Positions 10,920-22,776 of a stretch of 64,000 nt of DNA are shown here, piece after piece. Numbering within the stretch: the stretch's first letter is position 1; each line of letters opens with the position of its first letter. Source of the stretch: Siphonodentalium dalli (Eukaryota > Mollusca > Scaphopoda > Gadilida > Siphonodentaliidae); contig CP136066.1 of the NCBI GenBank assembly GCA_032622095.1, positions 113,791,319 to 113,855,318 of the forward strand. The letters run 5' to 3'. The position numbers and the translations under genes were made by a program. The notes under the pieces are model-generated. The model was given only the letters and a program-made list of their open reading frames with translations. It had not been told where the DNA came from and made no database searches.

Positions 10920-11215
10920 AGCTCAACGCGACAGTCAAGTGTGAGGTATTTCCATGGGTTGGTGTCCATCTGTCTGTGCATCCATCTGTGAGTCCATGAC
11001 GGTCCATCAACATTTTCTTTCAGCACACCCGACAGGCCCATTTTTACAGAAATTTGTTAAAAACATGGCCGCCAGCACCCATCTTAGAGCCATCATTGCA
11101 TGGCTAAATCCTTTGGCATACCCTACAAAGTACATACGACATCACTCATCCGACCGTCATCAAACTTCATATGGCTCTCCAGGGTGACCACTATATCACC
11201 TCCTGCACCTGTTAT
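10920..11215 (+). repeat. Dispersed repeat, GTCCATCTGTC-head family
   Basis: The head TTGGTGTCCATCTGTCTGTG.. is followed by CATCAACATTTTCTTTCAGC, then AACATGGCCGCCAGCACCCATCTTAGAGC. A second copy of the last block (TGGCTGCCAGCAGCCATCTTGG) appears near 11480. It is the same type of non-coding dispersed repeat as at 20575-20880. Confidence 0.4.
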
Positions 11216-11296
11216 GTCTATAGCAGTGGATATATCTATAACAATGGGAAGGTAACTGCTCCTGGTTGGTTACCAATTAGTCTGAAGGAAACAGGG

Positions 11297-11452
11297 CAGT
11301 GGTGGTCACGTTAACGACATCTGAAGGGATGATAATTTGTTAATATGTCAGTGGTGATCACGTTAACGACATCTGAAGGGATGTTAATTTGTTAATATGT
11401 CAGTGGTGGTCACGTTAACGACATCTGAAGGGATGATAATTTGTTTATATGT
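11297..11452 (+). repeat. Three tandem copies of a 52-bp unit
   Basis: CAGTGGTGGTCACGTTAACG recurs at 11297, 11349 and 11401, a period of 52 bp. The copies differ at very few bases, so the triplication is recent compared with the surroundings. The unit includes CACGTTAACG. Confidence 0.9.
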
Positions 11453-11455
11453 ACA

Positions 11456-11984
11456 TCGATTATACTACGAAGAAAAACCTGGCTGCCAGCAGCCATCTTG
11501 GAATTTTCTCTCTGTATGACTATTAAACTACTTCAGCATATGGCTATTCGGGTTGACCTCTGGTATTGCTTAAACATTTAAACTTTCCACATCCAATATT
11601 TCTCCATTGCCCTCTCCAAGTTGAGCTGCTACAGTGTCAGTGACACTTTCATATTCAATTAGGAACACTTTGATCTCATTATTCTTAAATTAGTGTTTAT
11701 TGTTTAGAATTAGCTGAGATAGTTGGCATAACATAATTGTTATCAGCTCTATTAGTTGTTATAGTGTGATTTATGAGTAGGTTTTAGGTTTATTTTTCTT
11801 CCCTTCGCTCTTTTCATGAAAAGGCGTGAAACTACAGCAAAAGGTGTGTACTTGCACTGAAGTTAAGGGGAGTGTGTTTTACATGTGTCAGGACTCAGTA
11901 TTCATACCATTATTCAAATGCTTTTCATATACTTCACAGGTATCGCTGGTCTCTTTAATATATACCAATCAATAATAACACCCA
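11456..11984. other. No recognisable feature
   Basis: AT-rich sequence without open frames or repeats I can name, apart from the GCCATCTTGG block near 11490 shared with the 10920-11215 repeat. Confidence 0.4.
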
Positions 11985-12565
11985 ATATCCAGATATTCAA
12001 TTGATTCAATTGATATTTGGTATATAGGTCTTTTTCATTTAGTTTTTCACCGTTAGCGCGATAACTCACGCAAATATTAACCAATTTCAACAATATTTGG
12101 AATATGAGACTCCTGCAACAATATCTCGGATGAGATCGAAATCCAGGTTTGTCCGAATTTTTTTCGCAGAATTATGGGTCTTAGTTTGTCTATTTTTAGC
12201 AATGTTATCACCGTTAACGCGATAACTCAATGAAATATTAACCGATTTAAACAATATTTGGTATATGAGTCTCTTGCAACAATATCTCGGACTAGTTCGA
12301 AAACCCGGTTTTTCCGGAAAAAAAATTCCGGAGTTATGGGTTTTAGTTTGTCTATTTTAATAACAATTTGATCACCGTTAGTGCGATAACTCATGAAATA
12401 TTAACGGATTCAATTGATATTTGGTATATAGGTCTATTGCAATAATATACCACCGTCCGACTTTTTTTCCCGGAGTTGTGCACCTTATTGGCAGAAGTTT
12501 GGTTCGACTGCCAAAAAACTCAACAAAAGCATCTTAGATGCGTACCCCTTGTTATTTTGGGAAAT
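11985..12565 (+). repeat. Tandem array, about three 160-165-bp monomers
   Basis: The block CACCGTTA.CGCGATAACTCA recurs near 12047, 12209 and 12373, each time followed by an AACAATATTTGGTATATGAG-like block and an ATTATGGGT.TTAGTTTGTC block. The tail (GCATCTTAGATGCGTACCCC) resembles the tail of the repeat at position 1-332. Confidence 0.7.
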
Positions 12566-13160
12566 AATATCCTCTTCCAGTGCCCATAGACATGCTACCT
12601 GATTTGGTAATTCAGTATTTGCAATGAGATTGTGTTTATATTTCATGGCAAACTATTTGTTGGCACACCTGTGACTTGTTTAGTTGGTGTCATTTGTGAT
12701 TTGCCTCAAGATAATAACCGCGTGTTCACATATTAACCTTGTTATTTTGATACATGCTATCCAATGTGATAAGTCAATTATTTCTCACTCTGATCACTCT
12801 CGTAATTCACATCCAGATTAATCATGACACACTCATCACCTGTATAGATTAGATCTTGGTATCAATTTATTGGTGTTAACCATAAATGAATACATGCTAT
12901 CCAGAGCAATACTTTATCTGATCAGTCTCATATTTATACATATACAAGTAAATGATGGACACCCCATAAAATATATTTCTAATCATCTACACGTTATGTC
13001 TATTGGCATATATTGTATGGTTGAAGGTATGGGTTAAACATCTGCCAATTGTGATCGGCCTCTCGAAATATATCACATGACCAATCATTGAGATATGAAA
13101 CTCTAGCTATTGGTGTGATCGCCTGCGAAAATCAGGCTATTGTCATGATGGGTTTAGCCA
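12566..13160. other. No recognisable feature
   Basis: AT-rich, non-coding. I see no repeat partner for this stretch within the window. Confidence 0.4.
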
Positions 13161-14625
13161 TTCCTTTGCTAAATGTATTCTCCCACTCAGTTATAAAAAT
13201 ATAAATGGAATGGTCTATTATTCATTTGGTTGGCTGTTCAAGAAATATAAGCAGACAGCAGACAGGCAAAATTACAATCCAAGAGCAGAATAAATCCTAT
13301 TCATTGGTGGAAAATGTTCAGATAATAAGTTCAAAAATGGCCTATGATCATTTGTTGAACTTATATCTGAACATTTTCTAAGATAACTACTCATCAGTGA
13401 CTGTTCAGTAAAAAAGGGTCAATATCTGGGTATGAATTGAGATTGGTGACTAGAGACAATGAACACTTCCACTAATACAGTAATGCCCTAAGTAATCGAC
13501 TCCTTACCACAGCAGAATTATGGGTAACTTTTCAGGATTTAGTCGGAAATATGGCTTGTTGCCGTTCATCGGAATGCTCTCCCCAAGAGCTTTCCGATGA
13601 ATGGCAACAAGCCATATTTCCGACTAAATCCTGAAAAGTTACCCATAATTCTGCTGTGGTTAAGGAGTCGATTACTTAGGGCATTACTGTAATTTGAGGC
13701 CTGAAGATAATATGCTGTGTAACCGTATATATGTCGACTAGTATTATTGTATTATGCTTGCAGTCTCAAGATCATATATACGTTCGATCATTCATTTTGC
13801 CTTTATGTATTGATATATCTCCATAATAATTGTGTATAGTGAGGGTCCGTTAATGCTCAAACATCAGAGAATCTTCATTGTGTGCATGTGTCTTCCATCA
13901 GTTATGTGTCATATTTACTATAGGTGAAAAGTAGATATATACCAATCCAGTGCTAATCTTTCAGATTATCTCTCTAGACAACAAATTATAATTTATTTCT
14001 GTATCACGGGAATCTCAATCAAACAATTGGGTAATTAGTAGAACATGCTTCATTTCATTGGTCACTCTTCAATTTCCAAGGTTTAACCAGCATTAAGTTG
14101 CCTGTATTAAAATTGTATGATTGCAGACATGGATGCGACAACCTTTTCTGTAACTCATGTGTATGATACTATGAATTAAAAGAGAAAAAACAGCCAATAC
14201 ATCAGGATATATCCATTATTGACTGATGTAATTCATCACAATTTAATATTCATGAATCCCAAGTTTCTTTATGACTGATGATACTTTATGTATGTTTTTG
14301 TTGTTGTTTTGCATTATCCATGAATAATACTGAATAAGACTGATTTTTTCAATATATTACTTCATATACTATCAGATCATCAAATCCATATTAACCTTTT
14401 CTCATTGACGAAAAAGTTATCCCTTAAGAAATGTTCAGATAATAAGTTCAAAACAAACGACCTTTTGTTGAACTTATTATCTGAACATTTCCCACCAAGA
14501 AATAGGATTCCTTCTGCACTTTTAGTAACTGTCGTCTGCTTACCTTTCCTGAAAATCCCTCCAGATGAATAATAAACCATTCCAATGTTTACTTTTATAA
14601 CTGAATGGGAGAATCCATTTAAGGG
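13161..14625. mobile_element. Long-TIR, TTAA-target (piggyBac-like) non-autonomous element
   Basis: About 200-bp inverted arms at 13183-13378 and 14428-14622 align throughout, e.g. TCTCCCACTCAGTTATAAAA against its complement TTTTATAACTGAATGGGAGA. Each arm ends internally in a hairpin built from AAATGTTCAGATAATAAG and its complement (13310-13378 and 14428-14491). The right terminus reads CATTTAAGGG followed by TTAA (14626-14629), i.e. TIR start CCCTT next to TTAA, as in piggyBac-type elements. The left terminus is decayed, so its position is approximate. There is no transposase inside, and a separate TA-target MITE sits within it. Confidence 0.6.
13478..13689. mobile_element. Near-perfect palindromic MITE (Tc1/mariner-type ends)
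   Basis: A 212-bp element whose two halves are almost perfect reverse complements over about 100 bp each, with a short centre near 13583. It starts CAGTAATGCCCTAAGTAATC and ends GGGCATTACTG, with TA on both sides. TA duplication and CAGT termini fit Tc1/mariner-type MITEs. The few mismatches between arms imply a young copy. It is nested in the 13161-14625 element. Confidence 0.8.
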
Positions 14626-14629
14626 TTAA

Positions 14630-15351
14630 GAAAGGATTTCTTTATGACATTCACTGTTGTAGATTGAATGACCACAAAATTTCATATTGGTTATATTGCA
14701 ACAAATTATCATCTTTTATGTGTTGCAGGTTGTAATTAACAGGATAAAACTAATTTCAATTGAATCATGTTACTTAAAACAGTTCGTTTGTTCTCCATCT
14801 CACATTATTTCTCTGAATGGGCAGCTTATACAGCAACATCGAGATCTTATCATTTGAATGCAGATCTATTCTATAGGAATGCACAGTTATGTCCAAATAA
14901 TGCATAGTTATTATCTTAAAAATGCAGGTTAATATTCCACTCGGAACAATTAGACAATTTTTTTTTTTTTTTTTAAATAAATTTTATTCATCAAAAATAA
15001 CAGAAGTAATGAATATACAAACAGAAAACAGTTCATAAAAATGCAGTGTGAATACAATACTTCTATTTATATATATGTTACTATTTGTTTATTATATATT
15101 ACTATATATGGTATATATCATATATGCAATGTGGGATATTGTTAATTTGTTAATTAATCCTTTCTTATCGAAGTTGTTTCCATTACCTGTTTATCTTGTT
15201 CCGCTTTTTGATTTGTTGTAATATTTGGCGTATGCGGATAAAACAGTTGGTTTTATATTTACTGAAATTAAATTACAGCTTCTGCAAATGATACCTGATG
15301 TCTTGGTTATATTACTAATCTTGGAAAAAATAAAGCAGAAGCAACAACTGT
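14630..15351. other. AT-rich; oligo(T) run at 14959-14976
   Basis: The oligo(T) run followed by AAATAAATTTTATTCATC reads on the reverse strand as GATGAATAAAATTTATTT plus a poly(A) tract. This is what the 3' end of a reverse-strand retrocopy or transcript would look like. No coding sequence of a source gene is recognisable to its right. Confidence 0.35.
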
Positions 15352-15355
15352 TTAA

Positions 15356-15822
15356 CCCTTTGAGTGCCAGGTCCGATTTTTGTATCAACCCATATACCTT
15401 GTGCCAATGCATTCTCTTATATATGCGAGTCGACCATAGGTCGCCTCGCATATATAAGAGAATGCATTAGCCTTAACAATTTTTCATCATTTGTTATTAT
15501 TTTTTACAATTTTTTACAATTTTAATAATTTGTTCTTATATTCTTTAACAGACTTATTTTGTAGGTTTAGTGCCAGGGAATCTCACGTTTTTCGTGGGCA
15601 TCAAAATTATTACTATGAATACTTGGTGATAGTTTTGAGTTATAACATGCCCCTAAGGTGTTATCCAGTTTGTTTTTAAGCTTAAGCATACCCAAAACAA
15701 ATTCAACCCAAAAAAAAACAAATTCAACCCCCCCAAAACAAACAATTTTTTTTTTTTTTTTAGGGCCGATTTTACACACTGTAAATTAAGGCAGATGAGA
15801 TCGGCCCGTGGCACTCAAAGGG
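15356..15822. mobile_element. piggyBac-like MITE, 467 bp
   Basis: TTAA (15352-15355), then CCCTTTGAGTGCCAGGTCCGA; at the other end TCGGCCCGTGGCACTCAAAGGG, then TTAA (15823-15826). TTAA duplication with CCC-starting inverted ends is the piggyBac signature. Near the left end lies a perfect hairpin made of ATGCATTCTCTTATATATG and its complement (about 15410-15470). This block is shared with the elements at 6618 and 18602-20439. A/T-rich homopolymers fill the rest. Confidence 0.8.
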
Positions 15823-15826
15823 TTAA

Positions 15827-16846
15827 GTCAGATAATTACCTCATGAACAAGCATTTGGCACAGAACACACTAAGCTGCTATTGCTGTCTCACACATTCAG
15901 TATCCAAATGCCCTCTCACTTGGTAATTATCCTTTATGGCATCTTTGGAAAAGGTACTCTTCCTTCCTACAAATAGGATTATTATAAAAATTCTAGAGAA
16001 CTTAATCAGAAAGAGTAACATTGGCTTTCTAAAGAGGCCTGGGCCGGGAATGTACATCATAATTTGCTCGAAAATGGAAGTAAGATGACTCACTTAATTA
16101 AATAACTCAACTGAAATGGTTGGTGGTGAATGTATCAATTTTTGCTAGCTCACTGTGAATCCCGTCCCCAAATAAATATGAATTTCAACTTGAAGATGAT
16201 ATAAGTGTTCAAGATACTTCAGTCACCATTTTTTAAAGATGTGAAATTTGAATGTCAAAATCTCCTTAAAAACAAGACTTTTTTTATATCTGGCATTTAC
16301 TGTGTCCAAGATGCGATGTTAGGATAGCTCATTGGTCTAATTAATAACTTTCTCATATCTTTGGAAAATATCGAGAGAAAAAAATGTTTAAATTTCCAGG
16401 CATGATATCTTGACGCCATTTTGGAGCAAATTGTGATCTCCCAGCCCTGGAGACTGAACTATTTGTGTTTCTACAAATAACAATGATAAAACAGAGGTTT
16501 GGTGGCAATCTTACTAATGTTTTTTCAAATATTTTGCATATTGTGTTTGTGTGAAAGTGACATTAAACTCCAACTAACTAACTAACTGACTTAAAAGGGC
16601 CGGCATGGTTTGAATGTGACGGTCATTTGTGGATAAACATTAGTATTATGCATACTTGAGAAATTGATTTACCCGGTAAACAAATTCAATATTGGTGGAA
16701 GGTGGTGCTATAAAATACTATTTTTATTCATACATTGTATATCTATATTTTAATTATAATATAGATCATTGCTTCCCTCTATAAAATATATATGTGTAAC
16801 TTCATTAGAAATCTAAAGAAATTTAAGTGATTTCCACATCCACATT
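15827..16846. other. No gene; one SINE tail
   Basis: AT-rich, non-coding. The only recognisable item is a short SINE 3' tail at 16551-16589. Confidence 0.4.
16551..16589 (+). repeat. SINE 3' tail fragment
   Basis: GTGAAAGTGACATTAAACTC followed by a CAACTAACTAACTAACTGAC tail closely resembles the end of the SINE at 55372-55574 (GAAAGCGACATTAAACCCC plus CAATCAATCAATC). The tRNA-like head is not visible. Confidence 0.55.
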
Positions 16847-17169
16847 AGTGATGCTATCCCGCACAGCGAGCTAGCATCACCAAATTCCCCCTCTGGTGAC
16901 CTCATTCTGCTTAAGCCCATCTTCTAGGAATTATCTATAGTCTCAAATTAACATTCTTTTAGTTACTTTTTCCCCTCTGGGAAGTTACTGTATCCCCTAC
17001 TAGTAATTTGCAGAAGATGACATGCATAATTGAGGTGACTTGACTAATGTGGTGAACATCACCAACTTCAATCTGATTCTAGGTCTACCGTAGCAGTTGA
17101 GGCCTAAGCAGAATGAGGTTCCTAGAGGGTGAATTTGGTACTCTAGCCCACCATGTGGGATAGCATCAC
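16847..17169. repeat. Foldback inverted repeat
   Basis: AGTGATGCTATCCCGC at the left and GTGGGATAGCATCACT at the right are inverted copies. The similarity continues inward through a CATTCTGCTTA block and its complement TAAGCAGAATG. Arms are about 80-100 bp with mismatches. It is a foldback MITE-like structure; I cannot name a superfamily. Confidence 0.6.
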
Positions 17170-18597
17170 TAAATTCACCCTCTGCAAATGACAGACACAC
17201 TATTTGCAGACTTGTCCAAATCACAATTATATATCAAACTGAGCATTTTTCATTCTGAATTTCCAACTTAAAGAGACAAGAAGTTGTCATTATATTCTCA
17301 CCAAATGGTTGGCTAATTTATTAAAAGTAGGAAATTGTCAAATCAAGGGATGGGTGCAATTGGAAATTCCCAAAGTTGGAAAACTGACAACCAGCACAGT
17401 CCAATGATCCTTGTTATTTTCCACAGAGATACTATCAAGAGTTAACAGACAAATTTGTGCAAACAAAATATTAAGGTAGTGGTACACATAACGACATCAA
17501 ATCTGATTTTGAAAACCTGCATAAATTAAAATTGTTTACTCATCAGCCTTTCTCAGACAGAAACGAACAAAGTGTAACATGTTTTGCTATTAAAGCAAGC
17601 TGTGAACAAGTAGAATACTTTCATGTAGCATTATGTAGACTGATGTGATATCAAATCCAAGTCATGATCATTTTCATAATTATTGCTTTATTCAATAAGT
17701 ATGATAAAAGATATTGTCTCATCCGTTTCCAAATGAAAGTTCATCATAAACTTCTACAACAAAAATATTCAAGTGCAGGTTGTTTCACAAAGCAATTGTG
17801 TTGCTATCTACCATCTTAAAGTCAACTGAAATTAAATCTACTTTACTGATGAGCACAGTAACTAAGTAATGATACACAAGTTTGATTAACCCGTCTCGTA
17901 ACATGATGCATACTCATAAACTGAAGCTACAAGATGTTGGCATTGATGCACGCTTTTGTTTGATTACCTTTTTTGTTTGATTACAGATAATCAAACTTGA
18001 TTCCGTCTGCATAAATTTGCCTAAGATATATATAACCATCAAGTGTTTTCCTCTTGTTTTTCAGGCATGTCTAATGAAAGTTTCATATCATTGCAGTGCT
18101 TTATATGTTATACAAGGGTGTTAGTTATATTTTATTCTTACCGTTGTTACCCGGCCATGACATGTTTTGATTCTTTCCAATCTCCATCTGGTTTTGCTAC
18201 TAACAATACAGCCATTTTTTAAGGTGTTTGTAGCATGTAAGCCATGCTCTTGTCTCTTCTCGGCAGCACATCCAACAAAAAAGAAATTCTAGAATGGAAC
18301 ACCGAGGTTTTTCAACACATGCTTTATCGATATGGTTTTGTCCATTTTTCATTTAAAAATGTTTTTAAAAATATATTTCTATATATGAAATGTGTTAATG
18401 TTAAAAAAATAGCTACATTTTCTGGAGGAAAAAAATATTTCAAAGTGACAGAAGCTCCTGTTGTATGTTCTCTTTGGCTCAAAGTTAATATTTTATACCC
18501 AAAATATATACAGAACGTTCAGGAAAGAGATACATAATCCTTATATATATATTGACAAATTAATAACTAGTTACTTTGAGAATCCAATAGTAATCTT
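17170..18597. other. No recognisable feature
   Basis: AT-rich and non-coding as far as I can see. A 97-codon frame at 18244-18537 resembles no known protein and has the composition expected by chance. Confidence 0.4.
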
Positions 18598-18601
18598 TTA
18601 A

Positions 18602-20439
18602 CCCTTTCATGACCGGAGCTTCCTGAAATTTTGCGAAAACCCTGTGCCAATGCATTCTCTTATATATGTGAGTCTCCCATAGGAAGCCTTGCATATTAGT
18701 GGTGGACCAGACTGTAATAAAACAGTCCACAGCTGTATCAGACTGGGGACCAGACCACCCCTTCCAGTGTGAGCTGTACCAGTCTGATCCAGTCCAGACT
18801 ATATATATGTATGTATGTGACATCAACATGTATACTGTTGTCTGGTGTCGTGACTTCAGATTCTGTCAGGTTTCAGATGCTGTCAAATGCAAATTGTGAC
18901 ACATTTCCCATACAAGTTTCATCATCGGTATTGACACTAAGAGTCTAAGACTATTCATTGTTATTTTTGTTTCTGTTTTTGTAATGATACAGTTATAAAA
19001 TACAGTTAATTAGTCTGATAAACATTTCAAGACCCAATGAGTCAATGACCCACCATTGTCAGAAATTTGTCAAACACATTATTCTGTTTCCTGCCAGGGT
19101 GTTATGTTCCCTATGGGAGGCCATTTTCACATTTATTAGCTAATTACACTTGAGCATAAATCGTTTATGCTTAAGCATAATTCGCTTACACTTAAATGTA
19201 ATTCGCTTAATTACGCTTAAGCATAATACATTTGAATTATGCTTAAGTGTAATTAATTTATTCTTAAGCATAATTCAATTACGCTGAAGAATAATTGGGT
19301 TCTTCAGCTATCTTACCTCAGGTATATTGGTACAATCCGATGTAAGTTACTGGATTAGTAATGTGGTTGCATTTCAGCTTGAGGGAAGTTTGGGAGGCCT
19401 TTTTCACATTTACTACTACATGTATCATACTATCTTACCTCAGGTATATTGGTATAATCTGATGTAGGTTACTGGCATTAGTAATGTGGTTGCATTTCAG
19501 CTTGAGGGAAGTTCAATGAGAGTGTATATGAACTATGCTTAAGTGTAATTCATTTACACTTAAGTATAATTCATGTATGCTTAAGTGTAATTCATTTATA
19601 CATTAGCGTAATTAAAATTAATTACACTTAAGAGTAATTGAATTATGCTTAAGCGTAATATAGTCATAATTCTATTTCGCTAAAGCATAAATCAGTATCT
19701 ACATTATGCTTGAGCGTTAGTGAATTATGCTTAAGCGTAAATGAATTACGCTTAAGCATAGTACATTTACACTCTCATTGAACTTCCCTCAAGCTGAAAA
19801 GGATGCAACCACATTACTAATGCCAGTAACCTACATCAGATTATACCAATATACCTGAGGTAAGATAGTATGATACATGTAGTAGTTAATGTGAAAAAGG
19901 CCTCCCAAACTTCCCAGCCTGGAAATTATATATATAAATTCCATGCCCGGAAATATGACACCATGTACCCTGGCAGGAAATAATAACCTATTCTGATCAA
20001 ATAACAATCTTACCCTCCATAATGTTGTCTCGAAAAGCGATGTTCAAATTGCAGCTCTAATGACTTAATATACACAACAAAAACATCTTTAAAAGTTTAT
20101 ATTAAAAGTATTTACTGGGTTATTGCAGTGCCGCCTTGTTAACTGTGGCAAGCAATGGTGCAAACATGGTTTGCGCACCTTGATCTGATATTGTAAACTT
20201 AATTTTCCCTGTATACGATGAACACTTAGCTAAACGGGTAATTCATTCACATGTAAATGGACTGGACCCCTTTGTACCAGTCCAGGCAAGGGAATGGCCT
20301 GGACTGGACCATTTAGTCAGTCTGCATCACTCTGACTATCACATATATTCTGTTATATATGGGAGACTCGCATATATAAGAGAATGCAATGGCACAGGAT
20401 CTTTAATACTGCACCAGCACAGCTCTTGTCATGAAAGGG
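18602..20439. mobile_element. piggyBac-like non-autonomous element, 1.84 kb
   Basis: TTAA (18598-18601) then CCCTTTCATGACCGGAGCT; right end GAGCTCTTGTCATGAAAGGG-like sequence, then TTAA (20440-20443). Inverted similarity extends about 85 bp inward and includes the ATGCATTCTCTTATATATG block seen in related copies. Further in, both sides carry CAGTCCAGACT/CTGGACTGG-type blocks. The interior has no transposase but holds a second palindromic element (19087-19980). Confidence 0.75.
19087..19980. mobile_element. Nested palindromic element with GCTTAAGC-type array
   Basis: The ends are TTTCCTGCCAGGGT and ACCCTGGCAGGAAA. Inside, a block with CTTACCTCAGGTATATTGG..TTCAGCTTGAGGGAAG occurs twice in direct order (about 19310 and 19433) and once inverted (about 19780-19870). 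Between them lie more than ten copies of a short self-complementary motif of the form AATT.TGCTTAAGC.TAATT. TATTCTG occurs to the left at 19080 and to the right at 19989, close to but not abutting the ends, so the target duplication is uncertain. Confidence 0.6.
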
Positions 20440-20443
20440 TTAA

Positions 20444-20890
20444 CATGTTGGGGGGAAAAACAGGGTTGTGTCCCATGGTCATAGTATCATTTGTGTTTCT
20501 AATGTATATCTTTTTATATAATTTAAATGCTTCATCAACTTACACATGTGATTTACAATGTACTTATTTATTATTCAGTATTATAGAATAAATTGTATTG
20601 CCCCCTATTTGTCCAGGAGATATTGCACCCCATGGAGTCAATGTAGTCTTTATCTCACCTGAGTCAGCCATCACTCCTCAGACCTCTTCCATCGTCCATC
20701 CATCCATACATCCGTCCATCCATCTGTCAAGAATTATCTTCTTCTCGAGAACCATCAGACCGAACTTGTTCATATTTGGTGTGGATGATCCCTAGATGAC
20801 TCACATTCATATTTGTAGAAATGAGGTCATTGGGTAAAATAGTTGTGAATCCAAGGCCATAACTATTTAAAAAAAATTTTGATTGAAATC
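20444..20890 (+). repeat. AT-rich stretch, then CATCCGTCCATC-type dispersed repeat
   Basis: From about 20600 the sequence runs GGAGATATTGCACC, a CCATCCATCC/GTCCATCCATCTGTC simple stretch, then a TTCTTCTCGAGAACCATCAG block and TGTTCATATTTGGTGTGGA. This is the same style of non-coding dispersed repeat as at 10920-11215. The 65-codon frame over it is fortuitous. Confidence 0.45.
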
Positions 20891-21083
20891 CTTGTTCAAT
20901 TTAACATAAAAATAATAATAATTATTAATATATATTTAATTGAGATTTAACTTGTTTGTCAATTAATATATATATATATTTTAAACATATTAAATTTTTT
21001 TTTGAAAAATTGAAGTCATAACATCTGCAGAGTTATGAAATCTTTAATGAAATCACTGAACTTTTAAACTTTCCCTTTCCTAC

Positions 21084-21158
21084 CCCCCCCCCCCCCCCCC
21101 CCCCACATGGACCAGATCGACCCCCCCCCCCCCCCCCCCACATCCCCCCCCCCCCCAC
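21084..21158. repeat. Interrupted poly(C) tracts
   Basis: Three long C runs are separated by short spacers containing ACATGGACCAGATCGA and ACATC. The exact length is likely unreliable in any assembly. Similar G/C runs occur at 23622, 51788, 53330 and 53925. Confidence 0.85.
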
Positions 21159-21374
21159 AACACACCTCTCCCACCAGAAGTAGCAGTCAATGATATCAGC
21201 TTTGACCAGCTGGGGTTAATTGTACACATGTCATTATTTAGATGTAATCTCATCTGACATACTGGTATCTGGAATATAAACAATCACATAGCACTGATGA
21301 AAATTTATCAAATTATAGTTTTATGAGTGTAACAAAGACTTGTTCAAACCAGATACCATTAGGATTTGTTACGC

Positions 21375-21583
21375 CGAGTTATGTAGTAACTGACGAGTTT
21401 TTTGGTAGCTCACGAGTTATGTAGTAACAATCGACGAGTTTTGTGGTAGCTCACGAGTTTTGTAGTAAAATCGACGAGTTATGTAGTAATTTGGGTTACG
21501 AGTTTTGTAGTAAAATATCGACGAGTTGTGTAGTAAAAAACAAGCTAACGAGTTTTGTAGTAATACTCGTCGAGTTTTGTAGC
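21375..21583 (+). repeat. Ten copies of CGAGTTnTGTAGTAA
   Basis: Copies start near 21375, 21395, 21412, 21434, 21453, 21474, 21499, 21523, 21549 and 21570, with spacing of about 17-26 bp. The last copy has the GCAAC variant found at the right terminus of the host element. Spacing varies while the motif is kept. Confidence 0.85.
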
Positions 21584-21676
21584 AACAATTTTTAGTCAGT
21601 TTCAAAGGCAGAGTGTTACTTTGTCAAATCACATGGGTATCAACAAGAAAGAACCAAGAGGGTGGCGTAGAGTTAT

Positions 21677-22265
21677 TGTCCCCCGAAAAAAATTCGGGTG
21701 ACTATTAAAATAGTCGGTGTTCGTCCGTCCGTCCGGAAATGGTTTCCGGATGATAACTTTAGTTTCGGTTATTAGATCAAAAGCAAATTTCATATGTGAG
21801 TTTATCAAACCAAAATACAGGTCAAGTTCGAATATGGGTTTGCTCTGCCCATTTTTGCGAGAGTTGTGGCCCTTTTTCGACTTGTTTTACTTAGAAAATT
21901 TCTCATTATTTTCCGGTTTCCGGATTATATCTCAAGTTTGGATCCTTTAATTGCAAATACCGTTTTTATGTGGATCAGTCATATTAAGATACAGGTCAAG
22001 TTCGAATTTGAGTTTGATCCGATGATTTTTCTCAGATTTATGGGCTTTTCGACTTAGAAAATTCAATTTTTCTTGTAATTTTCTTCATTTGGTGCCAATT
22101 TGAGGTTATATTTTGACTTTAAGAGTTTTTTAAAGATTTGGTTATTTGTATGCTTGTCAGTAACGAGACAATGCACAAGTGTCTTATCCATGCATATAGT
22201 ATACTTCTACATTCTACAAAGCCTCCGCTCCAAATGAAGCCACCGGTTCGGTGGACACTGGCCGA
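21677..22265 (+). repeat. Dispersed repeat, GTCCG-head family, copy 2
   Basis: It opens CCCGAAAAAAATTCGGGTGA, then ACTATTAAAATAG and GTCCGTCCGTCCG. Two monomers of about 180 bp follow, each with ATACAGGTCAAGTTCGAAT and CGACTT..ACTTAGAAAATT. The tail is CCGGTTCGGTGGACACTGG. Head and tail match the copy at 1639-2125. Confidence 0.55.
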
Positions 22266-22776
22266 GCGGCGTTTTATCTATATTGCAAAAACAAAGTGAA
22301 ACGATTATTAGTAACAATAACTGTATGGTACGCATGCATTACTCGCCGCTCTCTTTTGTTTCACGGCTACTGTTGGTTGCCTTTATTTCTTAAGAGTGCA
22401 CAGGCCGCGAATCCATTATGCACTGAGAGAAAAATGATGAACCACATTTGGTTTTCCACCAAGATAGATAGTTTATTCTATTTCACCAATACAACATGGT
22501 ATTAAGAAATAGGACGCGACGTCTGGCGTAATGGGGGCCGCGTTCAAATTAATAACATGGCCATAGTACTTCTACGTACGAAGTTTGGCTCAGATCTGAT
22601 GAGAATCGACACAGCAGTGACGAGGGACCAACATCAAGTTGAGCTACAACGTCATTAACGTCCACCACACAAACACTTACACAAAACAAACTTGCATTTA
22701 CTATATACGATTTTATTAAGTCCAAACCCGCCTTTGAAACTGACTAAAAATTGTTGCTACATAACTCGGCGTAACA

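Larger units (their letters stand above)
21367..22776. mobile_element. TIR element with reiterated left terminus
   Basis: The first 20 bases, TGTTACGCCGAGTTATGTAG, recur as an exact inverted copy at the right end (finishing at 22776). At the right the TIR continues once through GCAACAATTTTTAGTCAG. At the left the CGAGTT.TGTAG head is repeated ten times before the matching inner sequence appears near 21583. The interior carries a GTCCG-head repeat (21677-22265) and no transposase. The superfamily is unknown and the target duplication is not clear. Confidence 0.65.

Noticed and set aside
18244-18537. 97-codon frame upstream of the piggyBac-like element
   Set aside because: AT-rich composition, no motif, and a length expected by chance in this sequence.
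21080-21283. Glycine-rich frame over the C tracts
   Set aside because: It is an artefact of homopolymer translation.
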